DNA from: Nocardia sp. XZ_19_385
GTDB taxonomy: Bacteria; Actinomycetota; Actinomycetes; Mycobacteriales; Mycobacteriaceae
Direction: 5' to 3'
NCBI RefSeq assembly: GCF_015355755.1
Contig: NZ_JACVEE010000001.1
Location: 62,001 to 126,000 of the forward strand
Length of the DNA: 64,000 nt
Below, in pieces: positions 41,208 to 50,295 of the stretch. Position 1 is the stretch's first letter; every line of letters starts with the position of its first letter. Made by a program: the position numbers and the translations under genes. The notes beneath the pieces were generated by a model, which saw only the letters and a list, made by a program, of their open reading frames with translations, made no database searches and was not told the origin of the DNA.

Positions 41208-41794
41208 GCAGCTACACGATCCCGAATGTCATCGCGCAACATCCGCGCGGCGAGCGAATCATGGATGTGTACTCACATCTCCTCACCGAGCGCATCGTCT
41301 ACCTCGGCACCCCTATCGATTCGGGCGTAGCCAACGCCCTCATCGCCCAGCTGCTGCACCTCGACGCCGAGAGCCCCGGCCAGGACATCAACCTCTACAT
41401 CAATTGCGAGGGCGGCGATTTGACCGCCATGCTCGCGCTCTACGACACCATGCAACACATCCACTCCCCCGTGGTCACCACCTGCGTCGGCCAAGCCATC
41501 GCCGTCGGCGCGGTACTGCTGACCGGCGGCGTCGCAGGCCGCCGCTCGCTACTCCCGCACGCCCGGGTCGTCCTGCACCAACCCGCCGCCCGCGGCCAGG
41601 GCACCATCCCCGACCTGATCCTGCAGGCCGACGAACTGGTCCGGACGCGCGCGCAAGTCGAAGCCATCCTGTCCAAACACACCGGCCAATCGGTGGAAAC
41701 CCTCCGGCACGACACCGACCGCGACCGCGTCTTCACCGCCCAGGCGGCCATCGATTACGGCATCGTCGACCAAGTCCTCGAGCCACGGGACTGA
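41204..41794 (+). CDS. clpP: ClpP-family subunit lacking the catalytic Ser (ClpR-like)
   Basis: 196 residues, otherwise a typical ClpP: N-terminal RGERIMDVYSHLL, His125 in HARVVLHQP and Asp170 in RHDTDRDRVF are kept, as is the head domain. The Ser loop reads CVGQAIAVGAVLL where active ClpP has GQAASMGA, so the nucleophile position is Ala100. The SPGGS oxyanion/substrate strand is also changed, to CEGGD. It should be proteolytically inert but able to join a ring with the active subunit. ATG 41204 is chosen over a longer frame because of the ATGA overlap and canonical N-terminus. Confidence 0.9.
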   Translation: MSSYTIPNVIAQHPRGERIMDVYSHLLTERIVYLGTPIDSGVANALIAQLLHLDAESPGQDINLYINCEGGDLTAMLALYDTMQHIHSPVVTTCVGQAIAVGAVLLTGGVAGRRSLLPHARVVLHQPAARGQGTIPDLILQADELVRTRAQVEAILSKHTGQSVETLRHDTDRDRVFTAQAAIDYGIVDQVLEPRD

Positions 41795-41938
41795 CCGGGT
41801 CAGAAGACCGGCGCGATGGGCAACCGTCGCCTGCGGCAGGCTCCAGCCGGGACCCCACTGCGGCGGCGCGTACCGCCTGCGGTGGGATCTCCCGGCCAGA
41901 GCCCGCTGGATTCAGTGGGCTACACCACCGGGGAATCC

Positions 41939-42011
41939 ATTCAAGATCATCAGGCCCTGATGGCGGCCCGTACTCGCGCGATGCCGCCCCGAAGTCCTGA
42001 TGATCATGAAG
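41939..42011. repeat. Imperfect inverted repeat between clpP and the popR-like gene
   Basis: 15 of 16 bases of ATTCAAGATCATCAGG (41939-41954) are found reversed at 41996-42011, the 10-bp core GATCATCAGG/CCTGATGATC being perfect. Within the 41-base loop is a second pair GGCGGC (41962) / GCCGCC (41983). It lies in the 295-bp gap between convergent genes, which is otherwise empty. It may be a terminator for both genes or the scar of a lost mobile element. Confidence 0.5.
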
Positions 42012-42089
42012 TGCGGTGGGTACCGGCGTGCGCGGGCAGGGCGGGTGGTGTTGCGGGGAACCGACAAGCAGGGAGCCGTGCGAGAAACG

Positions 42090-42596
42090 CTATGCCGCGA
42101 GGAGTAGTCCGTTGTAGCGGGAGTTCGCACGCGGGGCGATCGAGCGCGTCGAGTCGGGCCGGCTGTGCCGGATCAAGTCGTCGGCGACCTGATGGATGAG
42201 ACCACCGAGCGAAGTGCCCAGCGCCCCAGCCATAGCGGCAACCATCTCACTGGAAGGCTCCTTGAGCCCGCGCTCGACCTCGGAAAGATACTGCGGCGAA
42301 ACCCCCGCCCGCCCAGCGGTTTCCGCAAGCGTCTCGCGCTGCTCCTGCCTCAGCGTGCGCAGGCGCTGCCCCAACGCCTCGCGCCACAGAAGTTCACGAA
42401 CAGCCCGACGTCCACCCGGAGCCGACGGCCGCCGATCGACCGGAACCAACGGCCGCCGTTCGAGCGGAGGCGCCGAAGACAGCTCCCGGGAAACCCCCGA
42501 CTCCGCACGGTGAGGCTGATGGTCCCGCCCCCCGGGAATCGCGCGCAGTCGCGGCGTCTCGGCCCGCGGAATCTCAACGCTCGGATGCTCGCTCAT
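42090..42596 (-). CDS. XRE-family regulator with C-terminal LAA degron, PopR/ClgR-like
   Basis: 168 residues. A disordered Pro/Arg-rich N-terminus (1-70) precedes a helix-turn-helix at about 80-135 (LAETAGRAGVSPQYLSEVERGLKEPSSEMVAAMA). The last residues are NGLLLAA, the ending that ClpP-dependent proteases recognise. In Streptomyces, PopR and ClgR, both ending in Ala-Ala, activate clpP genes and are themselves degraded by Clp. Convergent position next to a ClpP pair fits that feedback. The start at 42596 has no strong ribosome site. Confidence 0.85.
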   Translation of the reverse strand: MSEHPSVEIPRAETPRLRAIPGGRDHQPHRAESGVSRELSSAPPLERRPLVPVDRRPSAPGGRRAVRELLWREALGQRLRTLRQEQRETLAETAGRAGVSPQYLSEVERGLKEPSSEMVAAMAGALGTSLGGLIHQVADDLIRHSRPDSTRSIAPRANSRYNGLLLAA

Positions 42597-42956
42597 AATT
42601 GGAGCGTACGACCGCACCCCATTGCCGCGCCTGCCCATCTGCTCTGGGCGAACACAGCCATGGGCAGGCCCGCACACCCCGTGATCGTCCGCGTCGAGAC
42701 CTTCCCCCACCAAATTGGCGCCAAGGACTCCGACGCCTACACCGAATACTGGCCCCTCCTCACGTGGACGCAAGTTCCCGGGGCGCGGTCACGGGCGGTG
42801 GTCGGCATACCCCCCGCCGGTGGGCACCCGTACCGCACTCCACCGACGGGAGTCATATCGGGGCATTTCAAGATCACCTAACCCCGATGTAACTCCCGCC
42901 GATGACCGTCGGAGCCCGAAGTTGGTGGCCCCCACTGCTCAGTGCGGTTTGGGGCG
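42597..42956. other. Intergenic region with doubtful small ORF
   Basis: 360 bp between the popR-like start and the stop of the pentapeptide gene. A forward frame from ATG 42661 to 42881 (about 73 codons) contains a natural-looking stretch (VIVRVETFPHQIGAKDSDAY) but has no ribosome site and a poor C-terminus. I see no other feature. Confidence 0.3.
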
Positions 42957-43952
42957 TCAGCAGGGCTTGCCGGTTTCGGCGTGGAAGCAACCGCCCTCGG
43001 CTGGGACCGGCGGCGGAGGTGTGAATCCGGGTGGCCATGCGGTCTTCGAGTTGTACTTCACCCCACCGAGGAGTGCCCCGTTGAGGTTCGCGGACTCGAG
43101 GTGCGCGTCGCCGAGATCAGCCCCGGCCAACGTGGTACCACCCATCTCGGTGCCCTGAAACCACGCGTCGGTGAGAGTTGCGCCCGTGAAGTCCGCGTTC
43201 TCCAGGCGTGCTCGGTCGAACGAGGCAAAGGAAAGGTGGCCGCCCATCAGGGCAGCTCGGCGCAGATCCGCATGCTTGAGGGTCGCGCCGGTCAAGTCTG
43301 CCGCGCTCAAATTGACGCCGGTCAGATCGGCATTCTCGAGACGGGTCCAGGCAAGGTTGGCTGCCGCGAGGTTGACGCCGGTGAGGTTCAGCCCGGTCAA
43401 TCGCAGTTCTGCCAGCCGAGATCCGGACAGATCGACGGGATGCGTGTCGTGCTGGCGATCGCGGCGGCTGATCACGACGACGGCCGCCTGGATATCGAGT
43501 CCGACGCGTTGGCCGGCCGCGGGTCCATCGGCAGGCGAGTGGGTACGGACGAACGCACCGAGCACGTCGAAGACGGTCATGTGGTCCTGCGGGGAGTCAC
43601 GGGCGAGGCGCTCGAGCAGATAGATTCCGCCGAGCCGAACGTCGATCTTGTCCGAGCTGAGTCCCTCGACCGCCTTGCTGAACCGTTCCGTCACCTGGGT
43701 CTGCTGCGCCAGCCGGTACTGGTCCGCAGTCGCCGCAAGCGATTTGCTGGTGAACCACAGTGCGCCGAGTGCTGCGACTGTTGTGGCGATCGCGGCCAGT
43801 TTCGTCCATCCGCCCCATCCGACCACCGCGAGCACCACCCGCCTGAGCACACTGCCCTGCGGTCTACTAGTGGAATCCGGTTGTCGCAGTCCAGAACTGG
43901 GCCGCGAAACGGATCGGCGTCGTCGGCGAACGGGCCGTGGCATGGTCGTCAC
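42957..43952 (-). CDS. Membrane-anchored pentapeptide-repeat protein
   Basis: 331 residues. Basic cytosolic N-terminus (1-38), one transmembrane segment (about 50-67), a stretch [30 protein letters not shown] that is frequent next to pentapeptide repeats, then about 20 pentapeptides (A/N)(D/N)LxG (about 175-300, such as [18 protein letters not shown]) forming a right-handed beta helix. Function in such proteins is usually unknown. It diverges from the xylose operon. Confidence 0.85.
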   Translation of the reverse strand: MTTMPRPVRRRRRSVSRPSSGLRQPDSTSRPQGSVLRRVVLAVVGWGGWTKLAAIATTVAALGALWFTSKSLAATADQYRLAQQTQVTERFSKAVEGLSSDKIDVRLGGIYLLERLARDSPQDHMTVFDVLGAFVRTHSPADGPAAGQRVGLDIQAAVVVISRRDRQHDTHPVDLSGSRLAELRLTGLNLTGVNLAAANLAWTRLENADLTGVNLSAADLTGATLKHADLRRAALMGGHLSFASFDRARLENADFTGATLTDAWFQGTEMGGTTLAGADLGDAHLESANLNGALLGGVKYNSKTAWPPGFTPPPPVPAEGGCFHAETGKPC

Positions 43953-44047
43953 GCCGAAATCCTAAGCGAGCCAGGGCGTTCCGCAGGCGCGCAATAGCGG
44001 TCTCCGCACCGTTGCCACAACCTCGTTGGTCCCGTACTCTGCACCCA

Positions 44048-44063
44048 TTAGTTCAGTCACTAA
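44048..44063 (+). promoter_or_regulatory. Candidate XylR (ROK) operator
   Basis: TTAGT-TCAGTC-ACTAA, a perfect 5-bp inverted repeat with a 6-base spacer, in AT-rich DNA 18 bp before the xylA start. Position and symmetry suit the ROK repressor encoded third in the operon. Confidence 0.6.
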
Positions 44064-44080
44064 ACTTAATTGGGGTCGCC

Positions 44081-45253
44081 ATGCGTCAGCCAACCCGCGC
44101 GGATAAGTTCTCCTTCGGACTGTGGACGGTCGGCTGGCGGGGTGTGGATCCCTTCGGCGATGCCACCCGGCCCGCGTTGGATCCGGTCGAGGCGGTGCAC
44201 CGGCTCGCGGAGCTCGGGGCCTACGGCATCACCTTTCACGACAACGATCTCTTCCCCATCGACGCGACCGAGGACCAGCGCCGCGCGCACATCGATAGGC
44301 TCACCGCGGCGTTGCAGGACACCGGACTCGTCGTGCCGATGGTGACGACGAACCTGTTCAGCCACCCGGTGTTCAAGGAAGGTGGCCTCACCGCCAACGA
44401 CCGCGGCATCCGGCGCTACGCCCTGCGCAAAGTACTGCGCAATGTCGAACTCGCGGCCGAGCTCGGTGCACGCACCTTTGTCATGTGGGGCGGGCGGGAG
44501 GGCTCGGAGTACGACAGCGCCAAGGATGTGCGTGCGGCGCTCGACCGCTATCGCGAAAGCTTGGACCTGCTCACGCAATTCGTGCTCGACCGGGGTTACG
44601 ACATCCGCTTCGCGTTGGAGCCCAAGCCCAATGAGCCGCGCGGCGACATCCTGCTGCCCACGGTGGGACACGCGCTGGCGTTCATCGCCTCCCTCGAACA
44701 CGAAGAGCTCGTGGGTGTGAATCCCGAAGTGGGACATGAGCAAATGGCGGGTCTGAACTTCACCCACGGCATCGCCCAAGCGCTTTGGCACGGAAAACTC
44801 TTCCACATCGACCTCAACGGCCAGCGCGGCATCAAATACGACCAGGACCTGGTCTTCGCGCACGGAGACCTGATGAACGCGTTCAGCCTCGTCGACCTGC
44901 TCGAACACGGCGGCCCGGACGGCTCCCCGGCCTACGAAGGTCCCCGGCATTTCGACTACAAACCCAGCCGGACCGAAAACATCGACGGCGTCTGGCAATC
45001 CGCGGCCGCCAACATGCGCAATTACCTGCTGCTCAGAGACCGAGCCAGCGCCTTCCGCGCCGATCCGGAGGTCCAGGACGCACTCGAAACGGCGGGGGTC
45101 ACCGAATTGCGAACCCCCACAATGGCTCCGGGAGAAGGCTACGCCGAACTGCTCGCCGCCACCGATTTCGACATCGACAAGGCGAGCGAGCGCGGCTACG
45201 GCTTCGTCCGCCTGAACCAGCTCGAGCTGGAACATCTGACCGGTGCCCGGTGA
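44081..45253 (+). CDS. xylA: Xylose isomerase
   Basis: 390 residues. Converts D-xylose to D-xylulose in the cytoplasm. Active-site His53 and Asp56 in TFHDNDLFP, metal-binding [23 protein letters not shown] and [15 protein letters not shown] are all present; the length is that of class I (short) actinobacterial enzymes. First gene of xylA-xylB-xylR; the operator candidate lies just upstream. No ribosome site is visible before ATG 44081. Confidence 0.96.
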   Translation: MRQPTRADKFSFGLWTVGWRGVDPFGDATRPALDPVEAVHRLAELGAYGITFHDNDLFPIDATEDQRRAHIDRLTAALQDTGLVVPMVTTNLFSHPVFKEGGLTANDRGIRRYALRKVLRNVELAAELGARTFVMWGGREGSEYDSAKDVRAALDRYRESLDLLTQFVLDRGYDIRFALEPKPNEPRGDILLPTVGHALAFIASLEHEELVGVNPEVGHEQMAGLNFTHGIAQALWHGKLFHIDLNGQRGIKYDQDLVFAHGDLMNAFSLVDLLEHGGPDGSPAYEGPRHFDYKPSRTENIDGVWQSAAANMRNYLLLRDRASAFRADPEVQDALETAGVTELRTPTMAPGEGYAELLAATDFDIDKASERGYGFVRLNQLELEHLTGAR

Positions 45254-45260
45254 ACCGCCC

Positions 45261-46655
45261 ATGACACTGGTCGCCGGCGTCGACTCCTCCACGCAGTCTT
45301 GCAAACTCGTCGTCCTCGACGCGGAAACCGGCGCGCTGGTACGGCACGGCCGCGCCGCACATCCGCCGGGGACAGAAGTCCACCCCGAAGAGTGGTGGCG
45401 AGCGCTGTGCGCGGCGATCGATGAGGCAGGCGGGCTCGACGACGTCGCCGCGGTCAGCGTCGCAGGACAGCAGCACGGCATGGTGGCGCTCGACGAGGAG
45501 GGCCGGGTTGTCCGAAAAGCCCTCCTGTGGAACGACACTCGATCCGCTACGGCCGCCACCGACCTCATCCGTGACCTAGCTGCCGACCAGTGGGCTCGGC
45601 GGGTGGGGATCGTTCCGGTGGCCTCGTTCACCGTCAGCAAGTTGCGCTGGTTCGCCGAGCACGAACCGGAGAACGCCGCGCGCACCGCGGCGGTCTGCCT
45701 GCCCCACGACTGGCTCAGCTGGCGCCTGCGCGGTGATCTCGACCTGCGCGCGCTGACCACCGACCGATCCGATGCCTCCGGGACCGGCTACTACGACTCG
45801 GTCGCCGGCGAATACCGCACCGACCTGCTCGGGCTGGCGTTCGGACGATCGGATGTCCTGCTCCCCCGGGTACTCGGCGCACGCGAATCAACCACCGCTG
45901 CAGCACCATTCCGGGTCGCCGTCGGCGCCGGTGACAACGCGGCGGCGATGCTGGCGCTGGATGCGGGATCGGACACGGTGATCTCGCTGGGGACTTCGGG
46001 GGTGGCGTGCGCCGTTACCGAGCACCGTCCCGCGGATGCTTCCGGGATCGTCGCCGGCTTCGCCGATGCCACCGATCAGCACCTGGCGCTGGTGTGCACG
46101 CTCAACGCCGCCCGCGTGCTGGAGGTGACCGCGCGGATGCTGGGGATCGAGCTGGACCGGCTCGGCGAGCTCGCCCTGTCCGCGCCGCCGGGCTCCGAAG
46201 GCGTGGTGTTCGTCCCCTACCTCGATGGCGAACGCACACCCGATCTGCCCGACGCCACCGGCGCGCTGCACGGCCTCACTTCCGCCAACTCGAACCCGGC
46301 GAATATCGCCCGGGCGGCCGTGGAGGGCATGCTGTGCGGTATCGCGGCAGGGCTCGACGCCCTTGCCGCACAAGGCATCAGCACCGGCGGCGTCCGGCTG
46401 ACCGGCGGGGCCGCGGCCGCACCGGCCGTCCGGCAGATCGCCCCGGCGATCTTCGGTGTGCCGGTCGCCGTCCCGCCGAGCGCGGACTACGTGGCGATCG
46501 GCGCGGCACGCCAGGCCGCCCAGACAGTGCATGCGAATCACGAATTGCCGCCCTGGACCGAACATCTCGGAACCCTCCGCTGGTTCCGGGCACCGGCCGC
46601 AACGCGGGTTCGGGAGCGTTATCGCGTCGCGGCCGAAAAGTACCTACCGCGGTGA
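45261..46655 (+). CDS. xylB: Xylulokinase
   Basis: 464 residues (GTG 45243 would add six). FGGY kinase with [17 protein letters not shown] at the N-terminus, VAGQQHGMV near 73, LLWNDTRS near 93 and the second phosphate motif [10 protein letters not shown] near 242; [12 protein letters not shown] near 388. Makes D-xylulose 5-phosphate for the pentose phosphate route. Follows xylA by 7 bp and overlaps xylR by GTGA. Confidence 0.94.
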   Translation: MTLVAGVDSSTQSCKLVVLDAETGALVRHGRAAHPPGTEVHPEEWWRALCAAIDEAGGLDDVAAVSVAGQQHGMVALDEEGRVVRKALLWNDTRSATAATDLIRDLAADQWARRVGIVPVASFTVSKLRWFAEHEPENAARTAAVCLPHDWLSWRLRGDLDLRALTTDRSDASGTGYYDSVAGEYRTDLLGLAFGRSDVLLPRVLGARESTTAAAPFRVAVGAGDNAAAMLALDAGSDTVISLGTSGVACAVTEHRPADASGIVAGFADATDQHLALVCTLNAARVLEVTARMLGIELDRLGELALSAPPGSEGVVFVPYLDGERTPDLPDATGALHGLTSANSNPANIARAAVEGMLCGIAAGLDALAAQGISTGGVRLTGGAAAAPAVRQIAPAIFGVPVAVPPSADYVAIGAARQAAQTVHANHELPPWTEHLGTLRWFRAPAATRVRERYRVAAEKYLPR

Positions 46656-47827
46656 GGCCCGCGACCAATTCGGGTCACCTGCAACAGGTCCGGCTCGGCA
46701 ATCTGTCCACCGTCCTGCTCAGCTTGGTGGACCGCCCCGGTTCACGCGCCGATCTGGCCCAGCGCGTCGGACTTACCAAGGCCACTGTCGCCAGTCTGAT
46801 CGAACCGCTGCTCGACCAGCGGATCCTCATCGAGGATGCGGCCACCATCTCCGGACGCGGGCGGCCGTCGAAACCGCTGCGTTTCCACCCCGAGGCGCCG
46901 ATCGCCCTCGGCGCGGAGATCAATGTCGGCTACCTGGCCGTCACCACGACGGGCATCGACGGCGCGATCCTGTCGACTCGGCACCTCGACGTCGACAACC
47001 GCCGCCGGTCGGCCGAGGACCTCGTCGGCCACCTCATCGACCTCATCGAGCAGGACGAAACCTACCGCGGGCGCAGGGTTTTCGGCGCGGGGTTGGCTGT
47101 TCCCGGCATCGTCGTCGGCGACACCGTCGTGCGGGCGCCGAACGTGCCAGGACTGACCGGTGCCCGATTGGCCGATCGCCTGCGCACCGCACTCGGACTG
47201 GACATCGTCGAGGTCGACAACGAAGCCAATCTCGCTGCCCTGGCGCATCTGTGGCCCCGCAAACTGGCCGGAGACGACTTCCTGTACGTCTCGGGCGACG
47301 TCGGGATCGGCGGCGGGCTGGTGACCGGCGGAACTCTCTACCGTGGCGTCAGCGGCTTCGCCGGCGAGCTCGGGCACATCAGCATCGAGCGTGCGGGACG
47401 CCGTTGCCGCTGCGGCGGCCAAGGGTGTGTCGAACAGTACGCCGGGCTCGACGCCATCCTCGGCGATGCCGGACTGGACAACCTCCGCGCGCTGTCGAAT
47501 GCGTTGGCGGACGCCGATATCGACGCTCGCGGCGCCGTCGCCCGGGCAGGCGCCGCCCTGGGTGTCGCGCTCGCGTCCGTGATCAACATCTGCGACCTGA
47601 CCACCGTCGTTCTGGGCGGTTGCTACGCGGAGATCTTCGAACCGCTGGCACCCGCTCTCGGTGCGGAACTCGAGCGCCGCACCCTCGCCGCCAATTCCCG
47701 CCCGACCACCGTTCTCGCCGCACCAGTGCGTTCCGATGCGGCAGTCCGAGGCGGCGCCGCTCTCGTGGCCCGTCGCGCATGCACCGAGCCTGAGCGACTG
47801 CTGCAGGCTGCTCACACCACCTCGTAG
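46652..47827 (+). CDS. xylR: ROK-family xylose operon repressor
   Basis: 391 residues from GTG 46652. Winged helix at about 15-72 ([24 protein letters not shown]), kinase-like ROK domain from about 85, with the zinc cluster [14 protein letters not shown] at about 249-262, unlike the ROK protein at 31622. Co-transcribed with xylAB and presumed to bind the TTAGT-N6-ACTAA site before xylA, being released by xylose. Its end overlaps the convergent gene by 16 bp. Confidence 0.88.
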   Translation: MRPATNSGHLQQVRLGNLSTVLLSLVDRPGSRADLAQRVGLTKATVASLIEPLLDQRILIEDAATISGRGRPSKPLRFHPEAPIALGAEINVGYLAVTTTGIDGAILSTRHLDVDNRRRSAEDLVGHLIDLIEQDETYRGRRVFGAGLAVPGIVVGDTVVRAPNVPGLTGARLADRLRTALGLDIVEVDNEANLAALAHLWPRKLAGDDFLYVSGDVGIGGGLVTGGTLYRGVSGFAGELGHISIERAGRRCRCGGQGCVEQYAGLDAILGDAGLDNLRALSNALADADIDARGAVARAGAALGVALASVINICDLTTVVLGGCYAEIFEPLAPALGAELERRTLAANSRPTTVLAAPVRSDAAVRGGAALVARRACTEPERLLQAAHTTS

Positions 47828-48306
47828 ACCTCCTGAGCATCACGGCTCAGCAACCGGTCGGTCATTTCCAGCTTGAGCTGTGCCAGATGGGCCTCTTCCT
47901 CCTCGGTTCGACTCGGTTTACGCGACAGCACGATGAATTCGTCGACGACGAAACCGTCGTCGCGCAGCTGCACCGTCACCACGTCACCGCGATAGTCGAA
48001 CTCCCATACGTAGCGCTCGAGCGCTGTACCCCGTTCGGGCTTCTCCAGTTCAGCGGTGACGGTGTAGCGGTCCTCGGTGACGGCACGCAGCACCATCTCG
48101 ATCGAGTCCCGGCCACCCGGGCCACGAAACGCGGTCCGCACCTTCACTTCTCGGCGATTCACCGAGGTACCCAGCAGGGGCAGCGCCACCCGCATGGCGG
48201 TAAACCCGTGCGCCACTCCGCCGGGATAGCCGGGACCGTGGTACTTCATCAACTCCTCGAAGGTGAATTCCAAGGTGGTCGAGCCTTCACAGACGGTCAG
48301 CGACAT
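47812..48306 (-). CDS. FmdE-like small protein at the end of the iron-regulated operon
   Basis: 164 residues, AGGAGG ribosome site before ATG 48306. The N-terminal half resembles the FmdE fold: YHGPGYPGGVAHGFTAMRVAL stands where FmdE has HGHSCPG--LGY-A, and FRGPGGRDSIEMVL where FmdE has ND-C-VDAIQ-L; the cysteine ligands are replaced. The C-terminal part is helical and acidic (EEEEAHLAQLKLEMTD). FmdE proteins occur beside metal-related transport. Function unknown. It is the last gene of the six-gene operon and lies 12 bp after the gene before it. Confidence 0.55.
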   Translation of the reverse strand: MSLTVCEGSTTLEFTFEELMKYHGPGYPGGVAHGFTAMRVALPLLGTSVNRREVKVRTAFRGPGGRDSIEMVLRAVTEDRYTVTAELEKPERGTALERYVWEFDYRGDVVTVQLRDDGFVVDEFIVLSRKPSRTEEEEAHLAQLKLEMTDRLLSRDAQEVYEVV

Positions 48307-48317
48307 CGGTTCTCCTC

Positions 48318-48932
48318 CTAGGTCCGCGTCGCCCAGAGCAACGCGGAGTACAAGAATTGGGTGGCGCCGGGCATGAATCCGGAGCCGTGGTGATAGACCG
48401 GATCCATCGTGGTGACGAGCAGCCTTCCCGGCGTACTGATTTCGTCGATGTAGAGCAGCGATCCGTCGCGCTCGCCGGTGACGGTCTCGAGATCGACCAA
48501 GCTGACCGCCCCGGCAGGCGGTTCCAGCACACCGTGGTAGTGCCAGCGCACCGCGCGTTCGGCGAAGTACGGCCAGGCCGGATGATCTGGTTCGCGTAGC
48601 CGGATTCGATGGTCTTCCCCGGTGCGCCACCACCAGAAGACCGTCGGCCGGCTGTCCTCCCGAACGCCGGGAAGCCATGTGCCGACCGAGTTTTCGCCGA
48701 ACAACACCACGGTCGCACCACGGTCCAGGCAGGCGAGCAGCGCCGATGACCTCGGAATCAGCAGATCGGGCCGTAGCCGATCGCTGACCACCACCACGTC
48801 GGCGTCGGCCAGTTCGGCCGCCACCAATGTGCGGATATGGACCGGTGTGATCCGATACGGCGCGAGCGCCGGATCAGCGAGGGTTGCCAGCTGGGCGTGG
48901 GATCCGCCGTGGACGAAAACGACTCGCTTCAC
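48318..48932 (-). CDS. Glutamine-amidotransferase-fold (ThuA-like) protein A
   Basis: 204 residues from GTG 48932, which overlaps the upstream stop (GTGA). Class-I amidotransferase/ThuA-like Rossmann core: KRVVFVHGGSHAQL, ADADVVVVSDRLR, LLACLDRGATVVLFGEN, with WHYHGVLEPPAGA and the C-terminal TTMDPVYHHGSGF. No catalytic Cys in a GxCxG elbow is seen, so it is probably not an amidotransferase. It shares length and fold with the next gene upstream, suggesting a heterodimer. Confidence 0.65.
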   Translation of the reverse strand: MKRVVFVHGGSHAQLATLADPALAPYRITPVHIRTLVAAELADADVVVVSDRLRPDLLIPRSSALLACLDRGATVVLFGENSVGTWLPGVREDSRPTVFWWWRTGEDHRIRLREPDHPAWPYFAERAVRWHYHGVLEPPAGAVSLVDLETVTGERDGSLLYIDEISTPGRLLVTTMDPVYHHGSGFMPGATQFLYSALLWATRT

Positions 48933-49543
48933 CGCTGCCCCAACCATGACAACAGCTGTCCGGCAAGGGCACTCGCGCCACGGTCAGCGGCGGCGAACTG
49001 CAGCAGATCGTTGCCGCCGTGCACGAGCACTTGTCCTGCACCGAGCGGGTATACGTAGTCGATCGGGCACGCCGTCGGCCCGATGGTGTGGATGATCTGC
49101 GCGCCATCGGGCAGGTCGAGATAGTAGCCGCGGCCATAGAATCCGGCGACGCCGATGCGTTCGAGCTCCTCGAACGACAACCGCCCCGGCGTGCCGGTGT
49201 TGTACAGGAACAACCGCGCATCCATACCGGCCCACACCGGATGCTCCGACACCCGGGTCAGCGCGAGATCCGCGGGCTTACGGAAATCCAGTGTGCGCCA
49301 GCGGGTCAGGCCGTCCAGAAATATCCGCTGCACATGGCCGTTCACCAGCACCCGGCCGCCGTCGAAGACGAAGCGACTCAACCACTCCCGATGATCGGCC
49401 AGAAATTCCTGATCGATGTCCGCCGCGAGATAGATGCCGGCTACGGCAGTGAGATCAGCGTGCGGGAGATCATAGACATCGATTCCGCGCCACCCGCCGA
49501 CCTCGGTGACGCCGGGTTCCATCACCGCGCGTAGCACCGTCAC
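48929..49543 (-). CDS. Glutamine-amidotransferase-fold (ThuA-like) protein B
   Basis: 204 residues from GTG 49543, overlapping the ATPase stop (GTGA). The core contains ADLTAVAGIYLAADIDQEFL, FVFDGGRVLVNGHVQ and AAGQVLVHGGNDLLQF-type strands (GAGQVLVHGGNDLLQF near 175). It pairs with the next gene downstream; both end in AL--QLLSWL / ALLWATR helices. No known function; the gene is in an operon with a FecCD-type importer. A longer frame to 50155 is open only because it is antisense-free filler. Confidence 0.65.
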   Translation of the reverse strand: MTVLRAVMEPGVTEVGGWRGIDVYDLPHADLTAVAGIYLAADIDQEFLADHREWLSRFVFDGGRVLVNGHVQRIFLDGLTRWRTLDFRKPADLALTRVSEHPVWAGMDARLFLYNTGTPGRLSFEELERIGVAGFYGRGYYLDLPDGAQIIHTIGPTACPIDYVYPLGAGQVLVHGGNDLLQFAAADRGASALAGQLLSWLGQR

Positions 49544-50295
49544 AGCACACCCTTGCCGAAGTCGGGAACGATCAACCGGCGCACCATCGTCGGAGTCTGC
49601 ACATCGGCGGTGACGATCGCGAGTTCGTACAGCTCGCTCAATACCTTGTCCGTCAACAACTCCCGGGTCGGTCCGACGCGCTGATCGACCGCATCGACCA
49701 TCAACACGACCCGTTCGGCGATGTGCAGCGCATGATCGGGATGGTGCGTCGTCATCACGACCGCCATTCCCTCGTCGGCGAGCGAGCGCAACAGCGTCAG
49801 CACCCGCGCTTGGTTGCGCAGGTCGAGCGCCGACGCGGGTTCGTCGAGAACGATGGTGCCGCAATCGGATACCAGCGCCCGCGCGATCAGCACCAGCTGC
49901 CGTTCGCCACCGCTGAGCCTGGCGTAGTCGCGCTCGGCGAGGTGGCTGATACCGACCCGGGCCAGTGCCGCGACGGCGGCGCGGCGATCGGATCGGGTCG
50001 GCGCACCGTAGATCTTGACTTGACGCGCACGGCCCATCAGCACGGTGTCGGTCACCGAAAAGGAGAAGACCACCGCATGGCTCTGCGGGACGAAACCGAC
50101 GTTTCCGGCGAATTCGACCGTCCCTTCGGTCGGCGGAACAAGTCCGGACAGGCATTTGAGCATGGTGGTCTTGCCGCGCGCGTTGGGACCGAGCACCGCG
50201 AGCACCTCGCCGGGCCGCACGTCCACCGACACATCCCGGAATATCCAGGGCCCCTTGGCGGAATAGCGAAACGATACCGACCTCGCCTCAATCAT
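49540..50295 (-). CDS. Siderophore/metal ABC transporter ATPase (FepC-like)
   Basis: 251 residues. Walker A GPNARGKTT (about 37-45), signature LSGGERQLVLIARAL, Walker B TIVLDEP and H-loop THHPDHA. Typical FecE/FepC-type ATPase. Start at ATG 50295 (GTG 50301 also possible) overlaps the permease stop. Encoded between the permease and the two amidotransferase-fold genes. Confidence 0.88.
   Translation of the reverse strand: MIEARSVSFRYSAKGPWIFRDVSVDVRPGEVLAVLGPNARGKTTMLKCLSGLVPPTEGTVEFAGNVGFVPQSHAVVFSFSVTDTVLMGRARQVKIYGAPTRSDRRAAVAALARVGISHLAERDYARLSGGERQLVLIARALVSDCGTIVLDEPASALDLRNQARVLTLLRSLADEGMAVVMTTHHPDHALHIAERVVLMVDAVDQRVGPTRELLTDKVLSELYELAIVTADVQTPTMVRRLIVPDFGKGVL

Noticed and set aside
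41140..41263. Direct repeat of GCGAGCGAATCATG at 41140 and 41250.
   Set aside because: The second copy encodes the normal ClpP motif GERIM, and both are only 14 bp; no further evidence of an insertion.
46007..46651. Upstream extension of the xylR frame.
   Set aside because: It lies inside xylB in another frame and reads as Arg-rich filler; GTG 46652 overlaps the xylB stop and starts the normal ROK N-terminus.
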